Assembly (NCBI GenBank): GCA_025617745.1
Contig: CM046855.1
Location: 47,719,813-47,783,812 of the forward strand
Reading direction: 5' to 3'
Length of the DNA: 64,000 bases
From: Heliocidaris erythrogramma
Taxonomy: Eukaryota > Echinodermata > Echinoidea > Camarodonta > Echinometridae
Shown: in pieces, positions 34,301-45,500 of the stretch
Layout: the number at the start of each line of letters is the position of its first letter
How positions within the stretch are numbered: position 1 is the first letter of the stretch
Translations under genes and position numbers: made by a program
The notes under the pieces: generated by a model
The model's input: the letters and a program-made list of their open reading frames with translations, nothing else
Told to the model about the DNA's origin: nothing
Databases searched by the model: none

Positions 34301-34454
34301 CCACGGCTTTATAAAGAGCAATGATACAATGACGATGACGTCCACTACGCCGATGACGACCATGGTTATGACAACAGGAATGGCAAATGCCCCAAAAGGG
34401 CTCAATGTGTTTTTGAATAGCATTTTCGCTCTTGCTGCATATCTTCTATATTGA
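28056..34454 (+). CDS. GH1 beta-glycosidase, GPI-anchored, copy B (4 exons)
   Basis: Joined exons 28056-28354, 30910-31384, 32868-33435 and 34123-34454 give 557 residues. The layout matches copy A: signal peptide (about residues 1-21), one GH1 barrel, acid/base Glu207 in FNEP, nucleophile Glu418 in VTENG, GPI-type hydrophobic tail ending LLY. Intron phases are the same (2, 0, 1). The protein differs from copy A mainly by an 11-residue longer Thr/Met/Ser linker before TTGMANAP, a likely O-glycosylated stalk, and by scattered substitutions. Both copies look functional with no frameshift or lost catalytic residue. A role in glycoside digestion or cell-surface glycan trimming is inference. Confidence 0.95.
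29045..30292. mobile_element. TIR element carrying a RecQ helicase fragment
   Basis: The left end (ACGATAAAAACTACTTTCGA at 29052) is inverted at the right end (TCGAAAGTAGTTTTGATCGT). Further pairing covers TAGCCTCTTGTCGAGGCCCT, GCGCTGTTGAAATCCTTG and GAGGCGCTTGCGCCGAGGGC, so TIRs are about 240 bp. An extra small hairpin, TTTCTGGC...GCCAGAAA, sits only in the left arm at 29216-29244. It lies in intron 1 of GH1 copy B. The class is not certain; helicase-bearing Academ-type DNA transposons are one known possibility. Confidence 0.7.
29420..29677 (+). pseudogene. RecQ-type helicase N-terminal fragment
   Basis: The frame encodes an acidic/serine-rich start, then [19 protein letters not shown] and the Walker A motif LPTGYGKS (29570-29593). 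This spacing and the GYGKS form are typical of RecQ-family superfamily 2 DNA helicases. Similarity ends after about residue 70 (ALSLCADYL); the remaining residues to the stop look unrelated, and motifs Ia to VI and the RQC region are absent. It is a 5' piece left after internal deletion of a larger gene, enclosed by the element's TIRs. A possible CRE-like TGACGTAA lies at 29371, upstream of the start. Confidence 0.75.
30596..30668 (-). repeat. tRNA-derived SINE head (copy B intron 1)
   Basis: Minus strand shows an A-box-like CATGGTAGTGGTTCA and a B box GGGTTCGAATCCC at tRNA spacing. Matches the decayed copy at 10637-10715 in the paralogue. Confidence 0.55.
30910..31384 (+). CDS. GH1 copy B exon 2
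   Basis: Acceptor TTTCAG|G, donor CAA|GTAAGA, 475 bp. Carries RFSISWPR and FNEP with Glu207 (codon 31229-31231). Confidence 0.95.
31655..31995. mobile_element. Short foldback element, TTCCGAAGG family
   Basis: Begins CGTTTTTTCCGAAGGTTCAT and ends in the inverted form (AATTATGAAGTTTCGAAAAACG) followed by a C-run. It shares the TTCCGAAGGTTCRTAATTCC minisatellite with 985-2760. Lies in copy B intron 2. Confidence 0.65.
32178..32783. mobile_element. 606-bp MITE with about 240-bp TIRs
   Basis: The left end AAAGGCCAATTCCACCCTAA is inverted at TTAGGGTGGAATTGGCCTTT, and pairing continues through AAAATTTCATC, AAGAAAGTTATGGTATTTTA and GTGACGTCACCCACTCACTA. Nearly a complete foldback. Its right end is only 84 bp upstream of exon 3. 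Confidence 0.85.
32868..33435 (+). CDS. GH1 copy B exon 3
   Basis: Acceptor CTGTCAG|AAC, donor AAAG|GTGAG. Encodes GQVGITFNS, an NGTS sequon and nucleophile Glu418 in YVTENG (codon 33345-33347). Confidence 0.95.
33436..34122 (+). other. GH1 copy B intron 3, 687 bp
   Basis: Phase 1. No repeat structure comparable to the 11.5-kb intron of copy A; nothing recognised. Confidence 0.8.
34123..34454 (+). CDS. GH1 copy B exon 4
   Basis: Acceptor AACAG|CC. Encodes [10 protein letters not shown] and a Thr/Met/Ser-rich linker ([13 protein letters not shown]) from a short ATGACG/ACGATG-like expansion, then TTGMANAP and the hydrophobic tail. Stop TGA at 34452. Confidence 0.95.
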
Positions 34455-36383
34455 GTATGATGAGGTAGTATGATCGGGGTATGCACAATATTTATTCAAG
34501 ACACTCAATTTTTCTTTCTCATACCGGAAAATGGGACTACCGTCTACAGTCTGGAAATGATAATGTTATTATTCCGAGTATATGATGCATCTATGTATAG
34601 CAGTGAAGGCATCGAGATGAGGGGTCCCCCCAAGATCATACTTCGGAGGCTCTAGCTGCCCTGATATGAGTTGACGTTTGCCCGAATATCTGTATTTTCA
34701 ACATTCTCGGAGGGAGGGGGGGGGGGGGGGCTGCAGCGTCCAGCCCCCTCTCCCCGTCTTGTAAGCAGTCACCGTTTAAAACGACAGTAAATACTCATAA
34801 CTATACCTACTTTTGTAAATGTACGCAGAGAAGATTGAGGAGTAGATGAAAACGAATAATCATGTAGCTAAATTTCACCTGTATAGATAATATTCTCCTC
34901 CCCTCATATGAAGTATAACGTGAATGACACTTTCTCCCCCCCCCCTTTTTTTTTTTAACTTGCTCTTCCTTTATTCGGTTAAACAATAATATCTGCTTAG
35001 TTTCTTTATGATATTCTTTGTACAGAAATTAGTCTTTAGTTTAGAAATCACCTTGCTTATTATAATTATGACAGAACGTGAACCTATAAAAGAATGATTA
35101 CTTTTAGCGGCATTATACTCGTAATACTTGGCTTGTAATACTTCCATTTCATCATCAACCTTGAATTTCATCGAATGTTGTATATAAAGCGGGCTCCTCT
35201 TTTAATTTTGTCGAATTAAATACTAGTACATATTTCATAATATTCAAGAAATCTATGATTTTCAATTATAGAATTGTAAGTACATGAATATATTAAATGA
35301 CAACCACTTCAAAAGGTAAAAGTTGTATTATCGAGTTTGCTATATAGGTTGATAATTATACCATAGAAAGCAATTAATAAGGTAGTATTGAGATACCATA
35401 TAAATAATTAGGGTAAAACTTACCTGAAAGCAGAAATATAAAAGACAATCTAAAAAAGAGAATATGAATTCGTTATGAATGATGTTATCATTGAATACAC
35501 GGGGTATTAAGCCGACTTCACGGGAACGATTTTTTTTACTATTTATATCAGTTTTCAGTCAATGCAAGATAAAGGTGTTTTTTCAAGTTTGTCATCAGTT
35601 ATTTACTGAAAAGTCAAACAAATTATTTGCATTGGACCAGGGAGGTGGGAGTTTTGGGCGAAGGCTCGTAACAAAAATCAATACTGTACACTGGACAGCT
35701 AGAGAGAAAGAGAGAGAGATAGAGAGAAAAAAAAAGAAAGGGGAGGGAGAGACAGACAGACAGACAGACAGATGTAGGGAGAAAGAGAGAGAGCGAGAGA
35801 GAGAGAGAGGGGGGGGGGTGAAATAAAATAAAAGACATTAGAATAATTGAATGAGGTATATCTAGAGGAAAAGAAAATGGGCGTGAAGAGGAGAGAAAGA
35901 GCTATACCCGGAGGGATTGGGAGAGAGGAGAGATATAAAGAGAGAGAGAGAGAGAGAGATGGGGGGGGGGGGGGCGGAGAGAGAAAAAAAGCACGAAAGG
36001 CAACATTGACGGAAAGTAGATTTTGATTCAGTCAATATCAAGTGCTTGGTAAATAACTGCAGCTTGACAACTGAACCATTCTGCACTACATGTATAATAC
36101 AATATTGTACATTGCAAAGAACAAGTAAACGTTGAAATCTTTTGTTATAGAGAATGTTTTTTTGAACTTTGTTCAGGGATACTTAAGACCACATAGAAAG
36201 GATATACAGTAATTCGGAATATTGGATAATATGTTTAGTATGCGAATTGAGAATTTCGTGGCCAGCAAACCTTAATCTTTGATCTCCTTCATGGCAATTT
36301 AAAGTTTACAAGTATTAAGAGATAATTTGATCTTTATTCAAATCCATTTCGACATGTCTTGTAAATGTAGTTTCATCCGCAGA
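34455..36383. other. 3' flank of GH1 copy B
   Basis: Homologous in blocks to 24289-26170. Contains purine-rich GA/GACA microsatellites (35700-35820, 35937-35990) and a G-rich run near 34715. No gene seen. Confidence 0.5.
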
Positions 36384-36431
36384 GAGCGAGAGAGAGAGAG
36401 AGGAGGGGGGGGGGGGGGGAGGGGGTGAAGC

Positions 36432-37273
36432 CAGTGGCGTATCTATCCGGGTATTCTGGCGCCTGGAGCAAACTATCAAATATGCGCCCCCCCCCCCCAC
36501 CCCGTGCCCAAACTCAGATTAATTAGCGTGTTTAATTTAGAAATGATAGCACTATGTGAAAATTAGTTTTGATGCACACAACCCGGGTTGTAAGCCCAAA
36601 TTTGATGAATTATTGTATAAGCGATGGAGCAACTCGACCAAGCGGCATGTATTCTTTTCTTTTCACCCTTCAAATTGAAATTTCTTATGTTTTTTACCCT
36701 TCGACAAAACATCCAAGGCAATACAGCAACCTAACAATAGATTTTTTTTTTCAATTTGAACATTCATATTTTAGGGGCGCAACGTGAATGAAAACCCTGA
36801 AAAATATATTTGAGGAATATCGCAAGGCTGGCAAGGCAAATTTATGATTTCTTTTGAATGTTCTATACTTGGAAAGTGCTTTTTATGCACTTATGTCGCA
36901 TCGGGGGGGGGGGGGGGGGGCGCAAAATTTAACAAGCCCCTGCCTTATGCGGGGGGGGGGGGGGGCAAAGACACTAGAGTCAATTAATGGTTAACACTTT
37001 AAAAATGCCATTGGAGCGCAAAATAGCAAGATCCTGAACATAATTATGCGAGGGAGCAAAGCGACCGAGTTTTAGAAAATGTTCGCATTTCAAACCCTAT
37101 AAAACACCATTTCTTACGCATTTTGTCCTTGACTGGGGCACAAATAATCCACAAAGACCATAAATTTTCTTGTATTTATCCCCCTTTTCTTTCTCTGCTT
37201 TGCGTTGTTTGTGCCCCCTTCAAGTGCCGCCCGGGGCACGTGCCCCCTCTTCCCCCCTGTAGATATGCCACCG
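36432..37273. mobile_element. hAT-like element, unit 1
   Basis: Terminal inverted repeats CAGTGGCGTATCTA and TAGATATGCCACCG are flanked by an 8-bp target duplication (GGTGAAGC at 36424-36431, GGTAAAGC at 37274-37281, one mismatch). CAG-type termini and 8-bp duplications are hallmarks of hAT transposons. 842 bp, no transposase, several long G or C runs. Confidence 0.75.
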
Positions 37274-37516
37274 GGTAAAGCAGAGGGAGGGAAAGATTTC
37301 CTCATTAAAAGGGGACAGGACTACGCGAAAGGACTAGACTACAAGCAGGGAACTGACACGTGCTTCCATTATTATTACTCATCTTTTTTTTCCAGTCCCA
37401 CTCAACTTATTTTCATGCCTTTGATTTCCTTGTCTGCTCAGAAATGTTTGCTTCTACGGCGAGAAAAAATTCTCCGACAGTCTGCAAATATAACGTTTGA
37501 TGTGTAACAGTTCAGC

Positions 37517-37518
37517 CG

Positions 37519-37557
<39 letters not shown>

Positions 37558-37580
37558 GAGAGAGAGAGAGAGAGAGAGAA

Positions 37581-37627
<47 letters not shown>
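37517..37627. repeat. (GA)n microsatellite, unit 1
   Basis: Almost pure GA dinucleotide repeat with sporadic GT interruptions. The homologous tract in unit 2 (40387-40552) has GACA interruptions, showing divergence since the duplication. Confidence 0.95.
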
Positions 37628-37632
<5 letters not shown>

Positions 37633-38766
37633 AGGACGTGAAAATTAATAGAAGTACATGTATCATGCCAAGTAGGGAATTGACATTTACTTCAGTTCTT
37701 GAGAACCCCCCCCCCCCCCCCCGAATGAGTGAGAGAGAGTGAGAGAAGGGGGAAAAGAGATTTGACACTGTAGTTTTGCCAAGTACCTTTCTTCTTTCTG
37801 AAACACTTTAAAAATTGACTTACACGTTGTACTGAGCAGGGGCGGTGATCCTTGGGCAAGACTAAATAAAAATGTATAGCAAATAATGATTAACTGCTAG
37901 TGGCGCACCCCCCTCCCAGCCATGACAAGAAATCACCCCTGGTACAGAGTAACCCGTTGTTGTCTAAATAGCATGTAGGTAGTGTCATAAAACGTTAGCA
38001 TAATAAATCCTTTAAACAAAAGATCATGCCTCAACATGCATGATTTTATTAGATTACAACAATTATATATCTTATCGACATGCTAAATACCCATATTAAC
38101 ATATTTATTACCTTTTATTTTAGACCATGAGACATACATGTACTTCAATCAAACCTTTGAACATTAATTTTGTGTCCACCCATTATTTTGTTATAGTTCC
38201 CGAAATATTCTTTGGATAACAAAAACATCCAATTTGGGGTATTTACCCATAAATATTGACTTTTTAAAATCATTTTACTGCACAAGACATAGTTCAGTCA
38301 AACTTTTGAACATTAATTTTGTATACACACATCATCTTGTTATAGTGGCCAAAATATTCTTTGAATAATACAAACTTTATGCCATTCATGGATCCACAGA
38401 TTGACTTTTAACCCATTGCCTATGGGACCTGGGTGGTTCCTGTATTAAGCATATGGGAATTACAGAATTCAGTAGTTAATAGGTTAAAGTGACTTTCAAT
38501 ACCTTGTGCCAATTTTTTTTTAAAGCCTTATAAAATACAGTCACAGTGAAACAAAACAAATGCAAATAAGCAGTTCTTCATAAACTGATATACAAGTATC
38601 CTTTGTATAACTTTATTTCAAACTCTCTCACAGGATAAATGACTCACATAAAGGTTTAAAACAACCACATATCATTCTGCCATTTTCATCTTACATAGTA
38701 ATGAGTACACCTGCTCATATTGAAACACACAGGGACAAATCCTTTGAAGCTGTTGGAATATATGTA

Positions 38767-38946
38767 TACAGTGGAATCTCGTTATAAAGAACACTGTTAT
38801 AACAAACTCGACATATAACAAGGTAATTTTGCCGGTCCCACTTCTTTGTATTCAATTGTTTTTTTAGCCCTGATATAATAAGGTTTCAATATAAAGAGGT
38901 AATTTCCTTGGTCCCAAAGAGTTTGTTATAACGAGGTTCCACTGTA
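38767..38946. mobile_element. pogo/Tigger-like MITE, unit 1
   Basis: Ends TACAGTGGAATCTCGTTATA and TATAACGAGGTTCCACTGTA are inverted and bounded by TA. This terminus is typical of pogo/Tigger-group Tc1/mariner MITEs. About 180 bp. Confidence 0.8.
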
Positions 38947-39342
38947 GTATCTTCCAAGGCCTTCCCTAGTACAGAGACAGTCTGTCAGATCCTTGAACAT
39001 TTTGGCTATAACTAAGTTTCAGTCATAATAGGTAATTGATTTATGATGTTTTCATTACCACATAAAATTCATAACCAGTACTTCGACTGAATTTTAGATG
39101 TACTTTTAGGCTCATTAACCCAATAGCACCTATGGATTACAAGCACCGTGGCCATTTACTCACTAAACTCACTGCTCAGTAAACCATTTTGTGGCATAGA
39201 CTCTCTGCTGTATGCCATCTTTCCACAGGAGTGCATCATTTTCAATGTGGATTCTAAAGATTCTAATGTCTAAAGATAGGACACACAAAATTTCATCACC
39301 CAAGATCCCTACAGAGAGAGAGAGAGGGGGAGGGGGTGAAGC

Positions 39343-40154
39343 CAGTGGCGTATCTATCCGGGTATTCTGGCCTGGAGCAAACTATCAAATATGCGCCCCC
39401 CCCCCCAACCCCGTGCCCAAACTCAGATTAATTAGCGTGTTTAATTTAGAAATGATAGCACTACGTGAAAATTAGTTTTGATGCACACAACCCGGGTTGT
39501 AAGCCCAAATTTGATGAATTATTGTATAAGCGATGGAGCAACTCGACCGAGCGGCATGTATTCTTTTCTTTTCACCCTTCAAATCGAAATTTCTTATGTT
39601 TTTTACCCTTCGACAAAACATTTTTTTTCAATTTGAACATTCATATTTTTGGGGCGCAACGTGAATGAAAACCCTGAAAAATATATTTGAGGAATATCGC
39701 AAGGCTGGCAAGGCAAATTTATGATTTCTTTTGAATATTCTATACTTGGAGAGTGCTTTTTATGCACTTATGTCCCATCGGGGGCGGGGGGGGGGGGGGC
39801 GCAAAATTTAACAAGCCCTGCCTTATGCGGGGGGGGGGGGGGGGGGGCAAAGACACTAGAGTCAATTAATGGTTAACACTTTAAAAATGCCATTGGAGCG
39901 CAAAATAGCAAGATCCTGAACATAATTATGCGAGGGAGCAAAGCGACCGAGTTTTAGAAAATGTTCGCATTTCAAACCCTATAAAACACCATTTCTTAAG
40001 CATTTTGTCCTTGACTGGGGCACAAATAATCCACAAAGACCATAAATTTTCTTGTATTTATCCCCCTTTTCTTTCTCTGCTTTGCGTTGTTTGTGCCCCC
40101 TTCAAGTGCCGCCCGGGGCACGTGCCCCCTCTTCCCCCTGTAGATATGCCACCG
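39343..40154. mobile_element. hAT-like element, unit 2
   Basis: Second copy of the element at 36432-37273, carried by the tandem duplication and not by independent transposition: the flanking target duplications and neighbouring sequence are the same. Confidence 0.75.
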
Positions 40155-40384
40155 GGTAAAGCAGAGGGAGGGAAAGATTTCCTCATTAAAAGGGGACAGG
40201 ACTACAAGCAGGGAACTGACACGTGCTTCCATTATTATTACTCATCTTTTTTTTCCAGTCCCACTCAACTTATTTTCATGCCTTTGATTTCCTTGTCTGC
40301 TCAGAAATGTTTGCTTCTACGGCGAGAAAAAAAATTCTCCGACAGTCTGCAAATATAACGTTTGATGTGTAACAGTTCAGCCGC

Positions 40385-40430
<46 letters not shown>

Positions 40431-40518
40431 GAGAGAGAGAGACAGAGAGACAGAGAGAGAGACAGAGAGAGAAAGAGAGAGTGAGAGAGAGAGACAGAGA
40501 GACAGAGAGAGAGAGACA

Positions 40519-40552
<34 letters not shown>

Positions 40553-41684
40553 ATGAGAGGACGTGAAAATTAATAGAAGTACATGTATCATGCCAAGTAG
40601 GGAATTGACATTTACTTCAGTTCTTGAGAATCCCCCCCCCCCGAATGAGTGTGTGTGAGAGAGAGAGAGAGAAAGAGAAGGGAAAAGAGATTTGACACTC
40701 TATTTTTGCCAAGTACATCTCTTCTTTCTGAAACACTTTAAAAATTGACTTACACGTTGTACTGAGCAGGGGCGGTGATCCTTGGGCAAGACTAAATAAA
40801 AATGTATAGCAAATTATGATTAACTGCTAGTGGCGCACCCCCCTCCCGGCCATGACAAGAAATCACCCTGGTACAGAGTAACCCGTTGTTGTCTAAATAG
40901 CATGTAGGTAGTGTCATAAAACGTTAGCATAATAAATCCTTTAAACAAAAGATCATGCCTCAACATGCATGATTTTATTAGATTACAACAATGATGTATC
41001 TTATAAACATGCTAATTACCCATATTAACATATTTATTACCTTTTATTTTAGACCATGAGACATACATGTACTTCAATCAAACCTTTGAACATTAATTTT
41101 GTGTCCACCCATTATTTTGTTATAGTTTCCGAAATATTCTTTGGATAACAAAAACATCCAATTTGGGGTATTTACCCATAAATATTGACTTTTTAAAATC
41201 ATTTTACAGCACAAGACATAGTTCATTCAAACTTTTGAACATTAATTTTGTATACACACATCATCTTGTTATAGTGGCCAAAATATTCTTTGAATAATAC
41301 AAACTTTATGCCATTCATGGATCCACAGATTGACTTTTAACCCATTGCCTATGGGACCTGGGTGGTTCCTGTATTAAGCATATGGGAATTAAAGAATTCA
41401 GTAGTCAACGGATTAAAATGACTTTCACTACCTTGTGCTACATTTCTTTAAAATACAGTCACAGTCAAACGAAACAAATGCAAATAAGCAGTTCTTCATA
41501 AACTGATATACAAGTATCCTTTGTATAACTTTATTTCAAATTCTCTCACAAGATACATGACTCACATAAAGGTTTAAAACAACCACATATCATTCTGCCA
41601 TTCTCATCTTACATAGTAATGAGTACACCTGCTCATATTGAAACACACAGGGACAAATCCTGTGAAGCTGTTGGAATATATGTA

Positions 41685-41862
41685 TACAGTGGAATCTCGT
41701 TATAAAGAACACTGTTATAACAAACTCTCATTATATCAAGGTAATTTTGCCAGTCCCACTTCTTTGTATTCAATTGTTTTTAGCCCTGATATAATAAGGT
41801 TTCAATATAAAGAGGTAATTTCCTTGGTCCCAAAGAGTTTGTTATAACGAGGTTCCACTGTA
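41685..41862. mobile_element. pogo/Tigger-like MITE, unit 2
   Basis: Copy of 38767-38946 within the second duplication unit; TA-flanked ACAGTGGAATCTCGTTATA ends. Confidence 0.8.
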
Positions 41863-42583
41863 GTATCTTCCAAGGTCTTCCCTTGTACAGAGACAGTCTG
41901 TCAGATCCTTGAACATTTTGGCTATGCCACTAAGTTTCAGTCATAATAGGTAGTTGACTTATGTTTTCATTACCACATAAAATTCATAACCAGTACTTCG
42001 ACTGAATTTTAGATGTACTTTTAGGCTCATTAACCCTTTAGCACCTATGGATTACAAGCACCGTGGCCATTTACTCACTAAACTCACTGCTCAGTAAACC
42101 ATCTTGTGGCATAGACTCTCTGCTGTATGCCATCTTTTCACAGGAGTGCATCATTTTCAATGTGGATTCTAAAGATTCTAATGTCTAAAGATAGGACACA
42201 CAAAATTTCATCACCCAAGATCCCTACATTTGCTGCTACAGCAGGTCAAAGTCAATGGGCGGTCCCAGGCAGTTAAGTGACTAAAGGTTTAAAAAAAGAA
42301 CAAACTTTACTATGATAATGGTAATTGGGATAATAATAAATATGGATTTATATAGTTTATATGTTTCCAACCTCTCCCTCCCAGAGAAGTATTCTTACCA
42401 TACAGTCACCATAGGAAAATATTGCAATTTTCATTCAAAACATATTTCATAAAAAATAAGAAAAATACACAAATATCATTTCTACAAAATAAAGAGGGGC
42501 ACTTGTAAAGGCATTTGGGATGGGTGACATCATATATAATCCATCAGTACATTATAATATATAATCAGCTTCAAAAATTGCTA

Positions 42584-45500
42584 TCATAAGTCCTGATCTG
42601 TGGTTGATTTATTGATTCCCCAGGTTGCATAGTCCTGCTGCCGTGCGTCTTTAAATCCTCCAAATTCGGCACCCTTGTAGAATACTGTAAAGTTAGAGAT
42701 AGATACAAAATGTTACAATGCAATATTCAACAAAACCCTCATTTATACATTAAAGTAAACTAAAAAGATGATTTTTTTTTTAATGGCACTGTATAAATGC
42801 AGGCCTCAAATCCCCATGCTGCCATGCACTTTCCTGTAATGTTCTACTCACTGGCCAACTGGCCGCAACTGCCCCTCTAAAATGTCAAAATTGCCATTTT
42901 ACCCATACCCAATGCCCTACTGGTATCTTTTAATGCTGCAGATTTTCTGCCCGTCTGATTAGCCAAATTACAGTGGCCTGTCCCTTAATCTTGAGGCCTG
43001 TAATTGACATGAGAGAGGTTTAGGCCTAGAGGAGTTAATAGTATTTCTGACATGTAATTGTTACAAACTGCACTTTAAAAGGAGAAACAAATAAATAATT
43101 GATTTGTACTTGTTTTCTAGTTGCCTTAAAATCTCATTCTAAAGTGTGTCAGAAACTTTGAAAGTGAAATCTATGTACAGCTGTCAATTCAAAATAAGAG
43201 CTATGTTTTGACTTCATCTAAACACAACAATAAAAGTAAGTTCCCCTAAAGCAAAATGGCATAACTTTTTAACGACAAGGTTTTAAGCAAAATAACGTGG
43301 CAGGAGTGTTCCTGCACTTATTGGCTAACTTCTGTGTGAAAATGAGATTGATCCATCAAGTCATGCATGAGTGGGCACACTTTAAAGTAGATATTCAAAG
43401 AAAATCACAAATATGGCAATTAATGTATCACTAGAAACTGGGAAGCTTACAGATGGCAATCGTATAAGTTTTATGTCAACTGCGTATCTGATGATTATAA
43501 AAACAACACAAATAAAAGCTCTTCTCAGCATCTGGAATATCCGAGGATTCGCCAGAAATATAGCGATGTTTTGATGTCGTCACACACGGGATCGGTCCTG
43601 CTTAAGCAGACGACGTCCTATAATGAATGAACGTAATTGCAATGCAATTATTTATCAAATTATAAAGAGTTTGATGTATTTAAACATGACCTTATTTCAC
43701 ACCATTATAAAGGGAAAGTGAAACGGATTCTGATAGCTAAAACCGTTTGATTGTAAATACACAGGAGAAGGGTCAGTGATCAATGAAATAAACCCCACTT
43801 TCAAATTGAAAAGCCCTCCGAATAATAGCAGGATGGTATTCGTTCCCTCTTGAAACGCCGAACATGCCCGGTGCAAGCAGCTGAAAATACAATGGCGTCT
43901 TATTTTGTTTACAAGTGACTGATTCCTTTATTTTTTTAACGCTGCATTTTTCATCAAAATAATACCATACACGAAGTTAAGAGTGAGGCAACAGACTAAC
44001 ATTAAGACTGACGCTAGTGAAGGAAGAGAAATAAGTGAAGAGGAGCTGACAAAATAGGCTCTGAAAAATGTGTAAGATGTTATGGGACATCGTCTGCTTA
44101 GACAGGACTGGTCCATGGTGTGTCGTCACATATCTCAGCAGCGTTCGAGGAGCTCTTCAGCTGCTATATCGGGGGCTGTATTTTACCGTTTTATAATTGA
44201 TAATAATCATTACTTCAAAATGTTTCCAAGCGTTGAATTTGGATAACCTTGTTTAATTTATGCCATCTATGCAATAATAAGTATTAAGCCAATATTTAAA
44301 ATCATCAGAGTTCTACTTTAAAGGCAAAATTGTCCCTTTTGAAAAGTCACAAGAGTCATTTTTGGGGGTCATTTAGGCGAATTCTGTTTCTGGTGTATGT
44401 TAAAGTGCTGTAGTTGTTTATCATCCATCGTTAGACCCCTTCGCACCTATCCTGACACTTCATGTCTTTGCACGGTTTGGTGAGCACAATTTTCGTGGAA
44501 ATGTTCAACCCTCCTAAATTTGAAATTGCAAAATCCGTTCAGATTATTGAAAAAATTTACATCAGATATAGCTCCCAAAATGTGTTTTCAATTGTTGTGT
44601 CATGGTTGAGTGAGCACACTTTAATATAAAGCAAGAAATGCTAAAATTCACTGTTAAAATGGCATAAAAAATTACTTTTGAAAGTGACAATTTTGCCTTT
44701 AATGTGTGCTCATTCATGTATGACTCGATGGATCACTCTCATTTTCACACAGAAGTTAGTCAATAAGTGTAGGAACACTCCTGCCCAGTTATTTTGCTTA
44801 AAACCTTATTAGTTAAAAAGTTAGGCCATTTTGCTTTTTTTGGGGGGAACTTACATTTTTTGTTGTGTTTATATTCTGTACTTACATTCTAGAACCTTGG
44901 GATGACTCTCATGCATGTACTTCCTGAAATCTGTAAAATGAGACAAGCAAAATGAAAAAGGATCTTATTCATTAAAATATGTGGATCTAGGCAATGCTGA
45001 TAATAAACAATAAACATGAATTAGACCTTATAAGGAATAACAATAAATTGAATCTAACCAGTGGCAGATTTTCTTTGGGGGACACATCCGGCCTGTGCCC
45101 CCCCCCCCCTGAAAGGAAAGTATGCAATGTGCCCCCCTTTTTGCGATTGTGCCCCCCCCCCCCATTAGACCAAAAACTTTTTCTTTTTTTTTGTCGCTTG
45201 TCAGAAATTAATGAGGGAAACTAGATTTTTACCGACAACTGATATAAGCTACTGAAATCCTTGCATCTAATTGGCTGAGAGCAAATTTGTCTGTAAAAAT
45301 CACTGACAAAACACTTGATGAAACACCCCCCACCAGATTACTCACAAGTTTGATGTGTTCCCCCAGTTTTCTTTCAAATCACGAGCCACGCAGATGATAT
45401 CGTTTGTTGAGAGTTAACGCCCTTCTGGCTCTCAACACACGATATTTATTGTCCTTAATCACACTCACCTTGCTGGGTGTTCATCCTATGCCATACATAG

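Larger units (their letters stand above)
36384..39313. repeat. 2.9-kb tandem duplication, unit 1
   Basis: Nearly identical to 39314-42228 in direct orientation, differing mainly in microsatellite and poly-G lengths and single bases. The junction at 39313 joins TCCCTACA directly to a GA tract, so one breakpoint lies in the GA microsatellite. Each unit contains a hAT-like element, a GA microsatellite, internal 140-bp direct repeats (about 38155 and 38295) and a pogo-like MITE. Confidence 0.9.
39314..42228. repeat. 2.9-kb tandem duplication, unit 2
   Basis: Direct copy of 36384-39313, ending at TCCCTACA (42221-42228), after which single-copy sequence resumes. It contains the hAT-like element at 39343-40154 (8-bp duplications 39335-39342 and 40155-40162), a GA/GACA microsatellite at 40387-40552 and the MITE at 41685-41862. 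Confidence 0.9.

Noticed and set aside
37454..37768. Ser/Leu-repeat protein on the minus strand
   Set aside because: It is the reading of a GA microsatellite; the same happens at 40301-40591 and 35623-35838.
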